From Wyeomyia smithii (Eukaryota > Arthropoda > Insecta > Diptera > Culicidae): a stretch of DNA of 64,000 nt. The notes beneath the pieces were generated by a model, which ran no database searches, had not been told where the DNA came from, and saw only the letters and a list, made by a program, of their open reading frames with translations. The translations under genes were made by a program, and so were the position numbers. This document shows, piece by piece, positions 11,952 to 23,783 of this stretch. The DNA is taken from assembly GCF_029784165.1 (NCBI RefSeq), contig NC_073695.1, forward strand, positions 94,863,777 to 94,927,776, read 5' to 3'. Each line of letters opens with the position of its first letter. Within the stretch, counting starts at the first letter, position 1.

Positions 11952-14900
11952 TTCAACTGCGTATATGAAGGATTCTATCTCTGTCTTACAGTGGAATTGT
12001 AGAAGTATTTTACCAAAAATTGATTCGTTTAAAGTTTTGATAAATAAAATCAAATGCGATGCATTTTCCCTTTGTGAAACTTGGCTTACTTCAAATATTG
12101 ATCTCAACTTCCATGATTTTAATATTATTCGCCTTGATCGAGACACCCCATATGGAGGAGTACTTTTAGGGATTAAGAAGTGCTATTTTTTCTATCGTAT
12201 TAACCTCCCCTCGATTCCAGGCATCGAAGTTGTCGCTTGTCAAATGACAATACAAGGTAAAGAGCTTTGTATTGCCTCAATATATATTCCTCCCAGAGCA
12301 CAGGTTGGGCAACGGCTGCTCTTTGATTTAATAGAACTTCTTCCCTCGCCACGTTTGATTTTGGGAGACTTCAACTCTCATGGCGTGGCTTGGGGTTCCC
12401 CATACAATGATAACCGCTCCTCTTTAATCTATAACCTTTGCGATGACTTCGACATGACTATTTTAAACAACGGTGAAATGACACGTATCCCGAAACCTCC
12501 AGCGCGCCCAAGCGCTTTGGATCTATCCTTATGTTCGACGTCGCTACGGTTGGATTGCACATGGAAGGTAATCCTCGATCCTCACGGTAGCGACCATCTG
12601 CCTATTCTTATTTCAATTACTAACGGGTCAACTCGCATGCGACCAATTGACATTCCGTATGACCTCACACGAAATGTCGATTGGAAGTTATACGAGGAAA
12701 TGATTTCAAAAGCGGTCGAGTCGATTCAACATCATTCACCACTTGAAGAATACAACCTCCTCGCGGGCTCGATTCTCGACGCCGCGTTGCAAGCCCAAAC
12801 GAAGAAATATCCCGGCGTAACGATCAAAGAACGGCCTCCCACTCCGTGGTGGGACCAAGAGTGCTCCGATGTCTACACGCAAAGATCCGACGCGTTTAAG
12901 GCCTACCAGACGGGAGGTATACCTGGCGACTATTTACGGTATTCGGAGCTTGATACCAAGCTTAAAAGCTTGGCTAAAGCAAAGAAACGTGGATATTGGC
13001 GTCGGTTCGTGAACGAGACGTCGAGGGAGACATCGATGAGCACTCTTTGGAACACAGCCCGAAGAATGCGGAATCGCGTAACGGTCAACGAAAGCGAGGA
13101 GTCTTCAAGTAGGTGGATATTTGATTTTGCCAGGAAAGTATGTCCGGACTCTGTTCCTGAGCAAAATATTGTTCGCGATGCGTCTCCGGGCCACGACGCG
13201 ATAGAATCACCTTTTACGATGGCAGAATTTTCAGTTGCCCTCCTGTCCTGTAACAATAACGCGCCTGGATTAGATAGAATCAAATTCAACTTGTTGAAGA
13301 ATCTACCCGGCAATGCCAAGAGGCGCTTGTTGAACTTGTTCAATAAGTTCCTGGAGCAAAACATTGTACCGCAGGATTGGAGGCAAGTGAAGGTGATCGC
13401 CATCCAAAAACCAGGGAAACCAGCTTCTAATCACAACTCTTATAGGCCGATTGCAATGCTATCCTGTATCCGGAAATTGATGGAAAAAATGATACTCCGT
13501 CGTTTAGACCACTGGGTCGAATCAAATGGTCTACTATCAGAAACTCAATTTGGCTTCCGCCGTGCCAAAGGGACGAATGATTGTCTTGCGTTGCTTTCAA
13601 CAGATATTCAGCTGGCGTATGCTCGTAAAGAACAAATGGCGTCTGCGTTCTTGGACATTAAGGGGGCTTTTGATTCCGTTTCTATTGACATTCTTTCGGG
13701 TAAACTTCACCGACAAGGATTTTCTCCAATTTTGAACAATTTTTTGCACAATTTGTTGTCCGAAAAGCACATGCATTTTACGCATGGCGATTTGGCAACT
13801 TTTCGCATTAGCTACATGGGTCTTCCCCAGGGCTCATGTTTAAGCCCCCTTCTTTACAACTTTTATGTAAATGACATCGACGAATGTCTGGCAAATTCAT
13901 GCACGATAAGACAACTTGCAGACGACAGTGTAATCTCTGTTACAGGAGCCAAAGCTGCCGATTTGCAAGGACCATTGCAAGATACCTTGGACAATTTGTC
14001 TGCTTGGGCTTTACAGCTAGGTATCGAATTCTCTCCGGAGAAGACTGAGATAGTAGTTTTTTCTAGGAAGCATGAACCTGCTCAGCTTCAAACACAATTA
14101 ATGGGTAAAACGATTTCTCAGGTTTTGGTACACAAATATCTTGGTGTCTGGTTCGACTCTAAAGGCACCTGGGGTTGTCACGTGAGGTATCTGATGAAAA
14201 AATGTCAACAAAGAGTGAATTTTCTTCGTACAATAACCGGACAATGGTGGGGAGCCCATCCAGGAGACCTTATAAGGCTTTACCAAACAACGATATTGTC
14301 TGTTATTGAATACGGGTGTTTCTGCTTCCGCTCCGCAGCAAACACACATTTGATCAAACTGGAGCGAATACAATATCGTTGTTTGCGTATCGCCTTAGGT
14401 TGCATGCAGTCGACCCATACGATGAGTTTGGAGGTTTTAGCTGGAGTACTACCATTGAAAAACCGCTTCTGGAGCCTGTCTTCTCGTATTCTAATCAAAT
14501 GTGAGGTCTTGAACCGTCCCGTGATTGAAAATTTTGAAAGGTTAATCGAACTTCATTCTCAAACCCGTTTTATGACATTGTATTTCAATCACATGTCCCA
14601 AAATATTAACCCTTCTTCGAATATTCCAAATCGTGTCGACTTATCAAATACTTCTGATTCTACTGTGTTTTTCGATACATCCATGATAGAAGAAACTCGT
14701 GGAATCCCGGATCATTTACGCGTGCAGCAGATCCCTAAAATTTTTTCCAATAAATATCGAAACATCAACTGCGACAATATGTACTACACTGACGGATCAC
14801 TTCTTGATGGGTCCACTGGCTTCGGTATCTTCAATAACAATTTAACCGTCTCCCATAAGCTCGATAATCCTGCTTCTGTTTACGTCGCAGAATTAGCTGC

Positions 14901-15629
14901 AATTCAGTACACCCTAGGGATTATCGAAAAAATGCCCACAGACCATTATTTCATTTTTACGGACAGTCTCAGTTCCATTGAGGCTCTCCGGTCGATGAAA
15001 GATGTTAAGCACTCTCCGTATTTCCTGGGGAAAATACGGGAACATCTGAGTGCTTTTCCGAAAAATCTACTCAGATTACCTTAGCGTGGGTCCCTTCTCA
15101 CTGCTCGATACCGGGCAATGAGAAAGCGGACTCTTTGGCTAAGGTGGGCGCAACAAACGGTGATATTTATGAAAGACCAATTGCCTTTAATGAATTTTTC
15201 GCACTTGTACGTCAGAATACGATCATCAGTTGGCAAAATGCTTGGACCAGAGGGGAATTGGGAAGGTGGTTACATTCCATAATCCCCAAAGTATCGACGA
15301 ACCCGTGGTTCAAGGGGTTGGATGTAGGTCGGGATTTCATTTGCGTGATGTCCCGGCTTATGTCCAATCACTATAGATTTGACGCGCTCCTCCGTCGTGT
15401 TGGGCTCGGGGAAAGTGGTATCTGTGCCTGTGGTGAAGGTTATCACGACATAGAGCATGTGGTTTGGTCATGCCCTGTACACCGTGACGCCAGGTCTAAA
15501 TTAATAGCTTCCCTGCAGGCCGAGGGTAGACAGCCGGCTGTTCCTGTTCGTGATGTCTTGGCGAGCCGTGACCTATCCTACATGTCCCTTATATACGTTT
15601 TCCTGAAATCCATCCACGCCCCAGTCTAG
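11944..15629 (+). pseudogene. I-clade ORF2: endonuclease, reverse transcriptase, RNase H; one frameshift
   Basis: The polyprotein of about 1228 codons nicks target DNA, primes and copies the element RNA. In order: APE-type endonuclease with QWNCRSI (about residue 16), CETW (44), GDFN (140) and GSDHLPI (215); RT with FLDIKGAFDSV (about 568), GLPQGSCLSPLLYN and LADDSV (about 657), catalytic aspartates intact; RNase H with YYTDGS (about 946), AELAAIQ and FTDSLSS; after the frameshift WVPSH and NEKADSLA; then a C-terminal CxC...H...C stretch (CACGEGYHDIEHVVWSC). I chose the ATG at 11944, in ATGCCTAA overlapping the ORF1 stop, over the in-frame ATG at 11923. The frame is lost near 15055-15058, where a run of four T appears one base short, and is open again from 15059 to the TAG at 15627. 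Otherwise intact, so it was recently functional or is a sequencing error. Confidence 0.9.
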
Positions 15630-16000
15630 TCCCGTTCCCCTCCGTCTACACCCAACAAAACGACAAGAACACGTTTGAACCTTAAGCACAAAACCAGCAA
15701 CCAGACCCCGCACAACAGAACCAGGACCCAAGGACTACGAGCCTCTGTCCCAACTCACGACATCGTGGCTCAGCAGAACGAATCCATACATGCCATTCGA
15801 CGATTATCAGACGACCATTGAACAACAAAACACTGATTGGAAATCCCATGCTAGTTTTAAGTTAGACTTAATTTCAGCTCGTAGTCGGCAGCGAGGATAA
15901 AAAATTTGCTTTAGTTTTTAAGTCATCAGATATAATTGGCGCCGTTAAACATTAAATTGTATTTGTGCCGTGTCAAATAAATGTTATGTGAAGAAAAAAA
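15630..16000 (+). other. 3' UTR and A-rich tail of the I element
   Basis: 371 nt after ORF2, ending GAAGAAAAAAA. The last 85-126 nt recur at 8695-8820, 62617-62700 (reverse) and, more diverged, about 52089-52200. The block GGCGCCGTTAAACATT is common to all four and probably part of the RNA 3' end recognised by the element's own RT (inference). Confidence 0.8.
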
Positions 16001-16139
16001 AACACTTTCGTGTTAAATGCAACTAACAAAAGTTAAGTACAAAAAAATCACAGGAGGGTTGTGTGCAAGGCCAGGACCGCAAGGTTGAAGTAGAATACTT
16101 TTACACAGCTCTACTTACGGCTGTAAGTTAACCTACGGC

Positions 16140-16704
16140 CGGCGTATCGGTTCGCGCCGCTTATCGCGTTTAGCCTGGCAGAGGCCTAATGCGCACGGCC
16201 AACACCATAGAAAGGTGTTTTCACATTGAAAATTAGACACGGCTTTACTGGAGTAAGTGAAATGCATCTACCGCTAATACCGCCGCTATCGTACGAAAAA
16301 TGACGCGCGTCTTAGAACACCCGAACTGTTTCGCCGTGCTGCTTCCATTTACTTCCTTATTACATCGGCCTTAGGGAAGTACCGGCTGCACCTACCGCTG
16401 AGGCTGTTACCATACTGCTACTGGTACCCAAAGCTATTAACTCTTCAAATTAAGTGTTTTATTTGTCCTCAAAAGAACAATTGTTCAATTCCATATCGGA
16501 TATGATGCAATCGCATCTCTGTAATATTACCGACAGTAATATTCTTCTAAACAAAATGATCCAACTTTTCCATTTGAGAAAATGCCGGCTGATGTACCGC
16601 AAAAATCTCGCCCGATCGCTCGCGTTGGCGTTCAGCCTGGCAGAGGCCTGAGACGTGGTGACCAACCACAGGGCAAGTGATTTGTTTAAGTTGAAGGCAG
16701 CCAC
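16140..16704 (-). pseudogene. Fragments resembling histone H2A inside a repeat
   Basis: On the minus strand around 16580-16680 the translation holds CPVVGHH, then ERSG, and MEKL about 35 residues after the first motif. This resembles the H2A series FPVGRIH, ERVG and VMEYL in order and spacing, with indels. Near 16145-16175 a second minus-strand fragment reads VGRAH with R and N at H2A-like distances. Neither is open. It may be a captured histone pseudogene spread by a repeat, or chance. The call is by eye and weak. Confidence 0.3.
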
Positions 16705-17149
16705 AGGCGCGACCCGCTGCTATGGTCTGTTCCTGCTGAGTGCCGATATCTGCTGCTACTGCTGTCAACGTTGAGGACGGTCCATCCAGTTCACCTTCCG
16801 ACTAATGAATGTAGCTAGTTTTCACAGAAACACTCTTTCACAGCCGAAGGGTGCTACGTAATAGGCCACGCCTTTCAGTTCAGGTTTACGATTTCCTTAT
16901 GTTCTTTAGACGAGTTATTCCACAATTCGCATTTGATTTTTGTATCCAGCGAATAAACGCCGATGTTGCTCTCACACACGCAACGGTTTTAACCCGTATC
17001 TTATTGCGGTTTGTAACATCAAGCGATTTCGTTTGCTCGCTGTTGCGTGTTGCATCATGTTACAACTTTGCAGCTGGGAGACGACGAAATTCTGTTTATG
17101 CTGATTGATTGTATCGACTTCATATTAGCTCTGCATAGTCGAACTAACT

Positions 17150-17640
17150 GCTTTTGTGAATGCGTTCAATGTCGGTTATGCTGATCGCAGCCTTTGCGCT
17201 GCCCCTACAGTGGGGGTTTACTAAATAAAGTGAAAATTAGACAACTACAACGGAATTTGATTGCATCCCGCACAGAATGTCTGCTTGTGTTGATGCCAGA
17301 AAATTATTAACCTTCAATAATTTTTTTATTTGCCTTGAACAAAGCATATTGCGGTTCAAAATCGGTTGCTAATAACAACCTTTGAGCTGCCCTAACATTG
17401 GGGGAATTAAGATACACGGACAACATGCACTGTGGAAGCTATTTCACATTCAGTAGATTAGACGGGTGCGGCAAATTTAAATTGCTAGGATGCAACACAG
17501 AATGCTTGCTTGCGTTGACAAAAATTATTAACTTTCAATGACTTGTTTATTTGCCTTGAAAAAGGCATTTTGATTTCCGAAATTGGATTCCTGATGGCAA
17601 TCTTCATGCTGCCCCATCACGGGGGGAATAATGGCTGTCT
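17150..17640. repeat. Two diverged tandem units of about 250 bp
   Basis: Two blocks share the order GAAAATTAGAC or TAGATTAGAC, then GCAT/GCAACACAGAATG, AAAATTATTAAC, TTATTTGCCTTGAA and GCTGCCC, spaced about 250 bp apart. The segment GAGACGTGGTGACCAACC occurs both at about 16651 and at 17672, tying this repeat to the H2A-like fragments. Non-coding. Confidence 0.55.
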
Positions 17641-18466
17641 GGCGACACACGCTGAGAAAAACCGCGCTGCTCCTGAGACGTGGTGACCAACCACAGGGCT
17701 AGTGCTGCTGCTAAGGAAGGACGACTGCTGTTGTCGCTGTCTAGAACTATTATGAGCGGCTCCGGCTGAAACACGCTTTTATATAGGCCAAATAGCATGT
17801 TTTCAATTGCAAGGTATATGATCCTGTCGACCGTGCTTGGGAAGCAAGCATATAACGACCAATCAGAGGTCGAATTTTTTGTTTTGACAAGGCTTGACTA
17901 TTTTCAATAGTACAATAGTGTGAATGATAAAATTACAATTATATTATTTTGGGAAGAATCTTAGAAGATTTTCCAATCCATTGCTGCAAGAACGAAAGAA
18001 ATCCATCGAATACTAACCGATTAATTAGCATTTGAAATTGGACATATTTTTCACTTTTTTCGGTTTTAGATTTTCATTTCACATCCCTATGTAGCCGAAC
18101 TTCCTGAGAGAAGTATTCTACTTCAAAACTAACTTTTAAGTAAGTTCCATATATACATCATAAGTTTGTAGCCAATGAAGATAGGATTTTCATTTGTTCA
18201 ACAAAGTTTCATATTTTTGAATATTCTGCAACTTTTCGGAATAAACCATTCCTCTATCTCTTAACACAAAAAAGTAATTTTTTTTTTTCATTTTTAGTAT
18301 AGTAAAGTTTTCAACTTTTTTGACAATTTGCGATTACGCGGGTCATTCATACAAACAATTGTTCCAAAGACACTATTAAGCTAGGATGAAGGTGAAAGGT
18401 GCTATGGAATTCCACTTTTTGCCTTATTGGACCACTGTGCAGTGGTATCTATGGGAAAATTATGCA

Positions 18467-18690
18467 GGGTAACCGCTCCTATATTCATCTCATCACACCT
18501 TTTTGATCAATTTATCGTCAAATTTTACCATATTTTCAACGTAAAACTTTCAGCCACTTGAGAAAATCGAGAAGCAAATAGATTTACTTTCAAAAAATTT
18601 TAGAAATTTGACGGTAAATTGGACAAATGAGAGTAATAAGATGAATATAGGTGCACCAAGCTGTTGAGATGAATAATGGAGCGATTACCC
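18467..18690. mobile_element. 224-bp palindromic MITE
   Basis: The ends GGGTAACCGCTCC and GGAGCGATTACCC are inverted and continue inward as TATTCATCTCATC / GATGAATA. TA follows the right end and CA precedes the left, probably a decayed TA duplication. The same TIR motif (CTCCATTATTCATCTCA) ends the larger element at 30670-31654, so they are one family. Confidence 0.65.
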
Positions 18691-18944
18691 TACTCAAATG
18701 CTGGGAATGCTGCGTAAAATATAAAAATCTATACATCATTCTACTAACTCTTATGTTAGCTTACTGTTGCATTAACATCAAAGCATCGAAAAAAAACCTT
18801 TGTACATGTTTCCCGCTAGATGACAGTAGCGATATTTGATTTTGGGATTGTAGTGCGTTTTCCATGGATATGACATTCCAATGTTGAGTCGTTTAAAAAA
18901 ACGAACGAAAAAATAACGAATATGTTCCCGAAATCGGGTTTGCC

Positions 18945-20125
18945 ACAGAAGGCAGAATCACAAAAGGCAGTAGCACGAAAGGCAGAATCATGAAAGGCAG
19001 AATTCTATGACCGTACACACAAGGTAGAATATTACAAATGGTGGAAATATAAAAGGCAGAATTTCGAAGGGCACGGAGGGCAGAATCACTGCAAGCAAAA
19101 CCTGACTCACGATAGCCAAGTGCGTGATGGCAAATTGGTGTTAATCCTGGTCACGGTACCAAAGTTGCTACTCTAAATTTATTATTGATTATTATTTGGT
19201 TACCAGACTTATTAACTGGTCGTAAGCAATGACCAGTATTGGTGGGAGATGCAAATCAAGCATAATTATTAGATCCGAAATGCGCAAACTGGTTTGGCTT
19301 AGGTCCTCAAAACTTTCACGGCGTCGCGGAGAATAATTTTTCGTGTTTGGTATAACTTACACTAGTCGCAACGGCTTGTTGGGTATAAATTAACATAAAA
19401 CAATTTATGCGGCGAAGACGCATAATCGAGGACAAGGAACCGAGGCGGCACAAATTCGCCGTGTTTTCCGCAATCCGAGCCGGCTGCCGACTCACCGTCG
19501 GAAACGGCGGCCTCTCGCATACAAACGACTGATCTACTGGATTTTAGGATTATTCAACCAGGTTTTCTTTTCCTTAGCTAAGTCCGAACGAGCGGTAGCG
19601 AGTAAGGACAACTTACACTTAGACAATAGAGTCGGCCAAAGGCCGCGAATGTGTGTAATAGGGAATATACATGACACAATGTGGTCCCCGTGGTTCTGTG
19701 GTTAGCGATGTCGGTCGGCTAGCTCTCCCACACGGCTGTGATATCGGGTTCGATTCCCGATCAGGTCGAGGAACTTTTCGAGCTGGAAATTTTCTCGACT
19801 CAGCACTGGGGCACGGTGTATCGTTGTACTTATCCAACAATATGCAAAATGTGCCGAAAACAATATCGATAACGAATTCTCTCAACTATAATCTAGTTGA
19901 TCGAGACCGCATTAGCCCCCCAGGCTAGCGTGCGATATTGTTTTTTTACATGACACAATGTTAGTTAAGTACATAGCCAAAATCGAATCTGCCATTTTGT
20001 GATTCTGCCATTCGTGCTGTTTGTGATTCTGCCTTATGAAATATTCTGCCTTTCATAATTCTGCTTTTTGTGATTCTGCTTTTCGTGATTTCGCCTTTTG
20101 ATTTCCCGCCTTTCGTAGGAGACCC
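18945..20125. mobile_element. Foldback-like element with minisatellite arms
   Basis: The left arm (about 18945-19085) is an imperfect array of AAAGGCAGAATCA-type units. The right arm (about 19985-20120) is the inverted array TGATTCTGCCTTT. Inverted arms made of short tandem units are the hallmark of foldback elements. The interior is GC-rich around 19440-19500, has no intact ORF and contains a SINE. Confidence 0.55.
19683..19946 (+). mobile_element. tRNA-derived SINE, family 1, with 15-bp TSD
   Basis: The head GGTCCCCGTGGTTCTGTGG gives an A-box-like segment and GGTTCGATTCC a perfect B box set in a 5-bp T-arm stem (TCGGG/CCCGA). The element ends in a T-run. Perfect 15-bp duplications TACATGACACAATGT flank it (19668-19682, 19947-19961). 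Other copies lie at 40979-41222 (reverse) and 54463-54593. Confidence 0.88.
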
Positions 20126-20457
20126 ATTTCATCTATTTCTCCATGGGTTACCGTGAAAAATATACATGGGTCGCATAGTTAGTTAAAGTTACTCTCGAAG
20201 AAAAATTTAAAATTCAAATAAAATTTAAAATAAAATAGAGGTACATATTTGTAATTCATAAATAATTAGAGCTTTCAAACTCAGTGATTATCTCTTAAAA
20301 TAGACATACGCTGTAATAGCTATGCGTAATTCTCGATTGATTTGGCTAATACATCTTGTAAGTAACATATCATTAATAAGTTGGCTCACATCTTTTGCTT
20401 ATGTGAACTGTGAGCACTAATGATGGTTTCATGTAGTAACCGAAATATGTCTGCGAA

Positions 20458-20660
20458 CTACTTAAAGCAATATTTATGAGCCCTTCGAGTCCATCGTGAA
20501 TCATTTCCAGCATTACAACAGGCATTACCCGCTAATACACTCCACCATGCCGCCAGTTGTATCGTCCGATTGCGCGCATTCTTAAGTTCACGGTCACCGC
20601 AATAGACGTCTTCGCGCCGAGTGAAATAGTACGAGGGTGGTATCCAAGACACGACCGCAT
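20458..20660 (-). pseudogene. Histone H2A-like fragment
   Basis: The minus-strand reading frame contains LAA, LAGN, a second AGN, R, then TR and H, in the same order as the H2A alpha-2/alpha-3 region (YLAAVMEYL ... ELAGNAARDN ... TRIIPRH). At the DNA level CTGTTGTAATGCTGGAAATG is close to the H2A coding sequence there. A usable H2A docking region and a proper start are missing, so it is not a working gene. The upstream motif GTAGTCCTACGTCA recurs near 22370. The call is by eye. Confidence 0.4.
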
Positions 20661-23600
20661 GTTTGACGTAGGACTACGATAGTTTTATATTTCATTTAGA
20701 GAATTCAGACTTTGTTCGATTGGACCACGTTTCACTTTCGACACGTTTCAGTTTTGGCACGGTCGACTTTGGCACACATAAGCCAAAAACGAGCGGTTAT
20801 GTTAAAACATATTTCATAGCTTTCTTGTTTTGCTTTTAACCAATGCAAGCTCAACAACCACCAAAAAAAGGCATTTTGTCCATTATGTTGGCGAAATGGA
20901 ATACCGGAATCAGTAAGACGGTTCTGGAGATATGACCGGAACAAGTTCCAGCAATCTAATAGACATAATCAAAGAAGTACTTAGTATCGTGCTATACCTC
21001 TAATTACTCGGGAGGGTCATATCAAGTGTCTAGGTCGTTAAAGGCTGTCCCCGTTGCGTTCCGGATACTTCCAGATTATTGAGCCTAAATTCATCAAGTG
21101 ACACCTCTAACGACTTACAATCCGAAAACTAGGTCATTGGTGGCCATATATTGTTAAGGTCCTATGCCACCAGACAGTCATAAAAAGAAAAGCGTTTATT
21201 TTTAACATGGTCCGATTTTGACAACTGAAAAAAAACCTGATGATTTATTTGCAGACATCTATTTAAGAAAATAAAAATACTGTTTTTAACATTGATGAAT
21301 ACCTTTCATACCAACGCAGTCAATTTTCTTCAACATGCGAAAAGGCAATTTTTTATATAGAACTTAATTAAGAACGATTTAGTAGAAAGTAAACTTCCTT
21401 TCGTCTTCAAATGCGCTTGTGAAAGATAGCTCACTCACCGATTCCAAAGTAGCATCATTGTCAGTTTCTTACAACTGCTTAGCAAAGATGTCACATAAAA
21501 AAATCCTGCATTTGGAAGTTCGTTGGAAAAGTAACGATAAAAAGTTGCAGCTTTTAGTGGAAAATCTGGATTTACAAAAATTTTGAAATTGACATTGAAG
21601 TTTATGAACATGTTAACATTCATTTTTGTTTTATTTTATGCCAATTGAAATATTTATTCATTAAGCAGAACCAGAAAAAAATTAATCAGTTTTTACCAAT
21701 AAAAAAAAAACAAGCAACAAAATGCCAAAGTCATTTGTCTGTTTCCTTCAAAAATAAACCTAGCTCGGATTGATAAACAACATTAACCTCTCCAATTGAT
21801 GTTTGCATTATGTTGTTCAATTACAAGTCCGGCAATGACAGGTTGTGTTTAAATGTTTAGTATCTGAAAAGTTTCTTGCAGATGCTGATGTAATATTTTT
21901 TGTAATTAAAAATACGAACGTTTAAAACCTAACGTCAAGATGCATATAATTTTGTTTTTCTCTATGCCACAACCGCGTAATGCAACTAGGATTGTCATAT
22001 TGAATTAACTTTATTTAACTGGAAAAATATAACCATCAGTACAGCTTAAACAAGCAATCTGAACTATCTGTTTAAACATCTTTGCGAAGCATATTGGTTT
22101 TCTATTGTCTGTCGCATGTGATTGGTACATTGTTAGTGAAAATACGACCTTGAAATTTTTCATCAATTTTCACTGTTTACCAATTAAGTAACAATGATAT
22201 ATGAAGAATCACAAAATTGTCCATCATTTTATCAATCCAACGACATATTGATTATTGTGATCCATCATGTGGTTACATCAGTATTACCGTTTGAAATCTT
22301 TCATTCCGACGTTACATCTTGGTTTTAAGTTTCCTCAGAATGTATCTCAAAATAGTGCGGTTAGACGTAGTCCTACGTCAAAAAAAAATATCACAACCAG
22401 CGCGCGGCACGTCCAATGACTCCTGCTTTAGTCGAACGTCTCTTTTTTTACCGCTTGATGACTTCATTTTCGAAAATTTCTTTCAGCGGTCCCCCCAAAC
22501 GGGTATCAGTAGATATTCGAAAATGTGACGCGCTCCCGCCTCCCTCCAAAACGCATGTTTCGTCCTGCCTTGCGCTATTCGGGACGGTTGTTTTTGCTAG
22601 TGTGCCGGATCTCCTAAAGTGTGGATCACTTTTCACGCCACAGTAATGATTGATTTTCACTTGCATGACGTGACCCTGTGGGGGTGGATAATTGATAATT
22701 TCAGTATGGACGCCGGGGTACAGCTAGCAAGTGTCGGTGTTTGCGTGAGAGGGCGAGTCATATTTCACAGGAAAATTCATTGCATCATTGTTGGCTAGTA
22801 CTGGCATTTCTCTCCGTTACATTGTTTTAGAAAGTGAAATAGTTGTTGGGTTACTATTTTTAATATGGCAAATACATTAGCACAGGGGGAAAAAACAACG
22901 ATGTATAAATCAGAAAAGACCACAATTCGATTTAATGTAGAACAAAATCAAAAACGTAGTTAACGATTATTAAAGGGAAACAAACAGGCGGATTTCCCTG
23001 TCTGACAATGGGAACATATATCAAAGCTACGCGGGTTATGAGAATCAACCGATGTTTTAATAGACAGGGAGTTGGAATCATCCGTCGAATTTATTGCTTG
23101 CTGCTAATGCGCAACAATGGTACACCTGTTGACGTTTAACGATCCCATAACTCAGCAGATCATTGGTCGGGAATCAAAGTGGACCTGTTCGCACCTAACA
23201 ATCGCATTGAAAGCCTTGTGCTGCGTCGATATGCTACTAGCGGGTGATAAACAATTTTGTAGAACTGGCCACCGTTGTCGCCATGGGCAAAGAGAGCAGA
23301 AGCGCAACGAGAGAATGCCGGGAAATTTCATGCTCGGAAGTCAACTCAAGTATTCGCAAAAATAGGTAGATTGCTTTTATTTTTAAAACAGCGAAAAATT
23401 CGACTTGACACTGAACTTGAGAAATTCTACAATCTCCTGCTGCTGTTGCGTTCATTTAACTGGGCTCATCATCTGGTAACAAAACAGTTTCGGTCAGTTG
23501 ACGATGACAGTCGAGCGAAATGATACCGTCTTTTGTTGCAAGGTTCATCAATGTCAAGAATGTTTTTTTTTCTATTAGAGTGGCTTTCACTAGATTTATT

Positions 23601-23780
23601 TGTGGCGAAAGCATTCTTTGTCATATCTTAGCCCTATCAATGACCATATATTGGAGTTTCGTTGGAAGTTTCTTTGTACCAATCCGCTTTTAATTCTGGA
23701 AGAATTTCAACAAGTACACTTCGTTCCTCACGAATCAGTTAAAGTCAACGTTGTTTGTGTATCAATATGAATATGAATAT
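20660..23780. other. Non-coding DNA, no supported gene
   Basis: Short ORFs only, with no recognisable domain. A palindromic GACGTAGTCCTACGTC motif lies near 22366. GC content is locally higher at 22500-22750. Confidence 0.5.
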
Positions 23781-23783
23781 AGC

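Larger units (their letters stand above)
10134..16000 (+). mobile_element. Near-complete I-clade non-LTR retrotransposon
   Basis: The element is 5867 bp: 5' UTR, ORF1, ORF2, 3' UTR and an A-rich tail. Perfect 14-bp target duplications AACACTTTCGTGTT lie at 10120-10133 and 16001-16014. An empty paralogue of the target at about 8010-8170 (reverse strand) reads straight through the insertion point, which fixes both ends. ORF2 contains an APE endonuclease, RT and an RNase H domain, and ORF1 has zinc knuckles; this layout fits the I clade (Drosophila I factor, mosquito MosquI). The identical TSDs and a single visible break imply a recent insertion. Confidence 0.9.
7839..18439. mobile_element. Large foldback / long-TIR element, filled with other insertions
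   Basis: The left end (CACAGTGGTCCAAT...) and the right end (...ATTGGACCACTGTG) are inverted matches that continue inward for about 150 bp (7839-7995 against 18290-18439). They resume as 8331-8480 against about 18120-18280, so the arms total about 300 bp with an extra block of about 330 bp in the left arm. CAGTG occurs directly outside both ends (7834-7838, 18440-18444), a candidate 5-bp TSD. Several internal blocks (8005-8170, 8470-8645, 10034-10133) are direct or inverted copies of one another. No transposase is visible. It holds the I element, its 126-bp sister copy and one long non-coding repeat. Confidence 0.55.

Noticed and set aside
19683..19770. Functional tRNA gene
   Set aside because: A and B boxes are present but the cloverleaf has an over-long middle and no acceptor match; it is the head of a SINE with TSDs.
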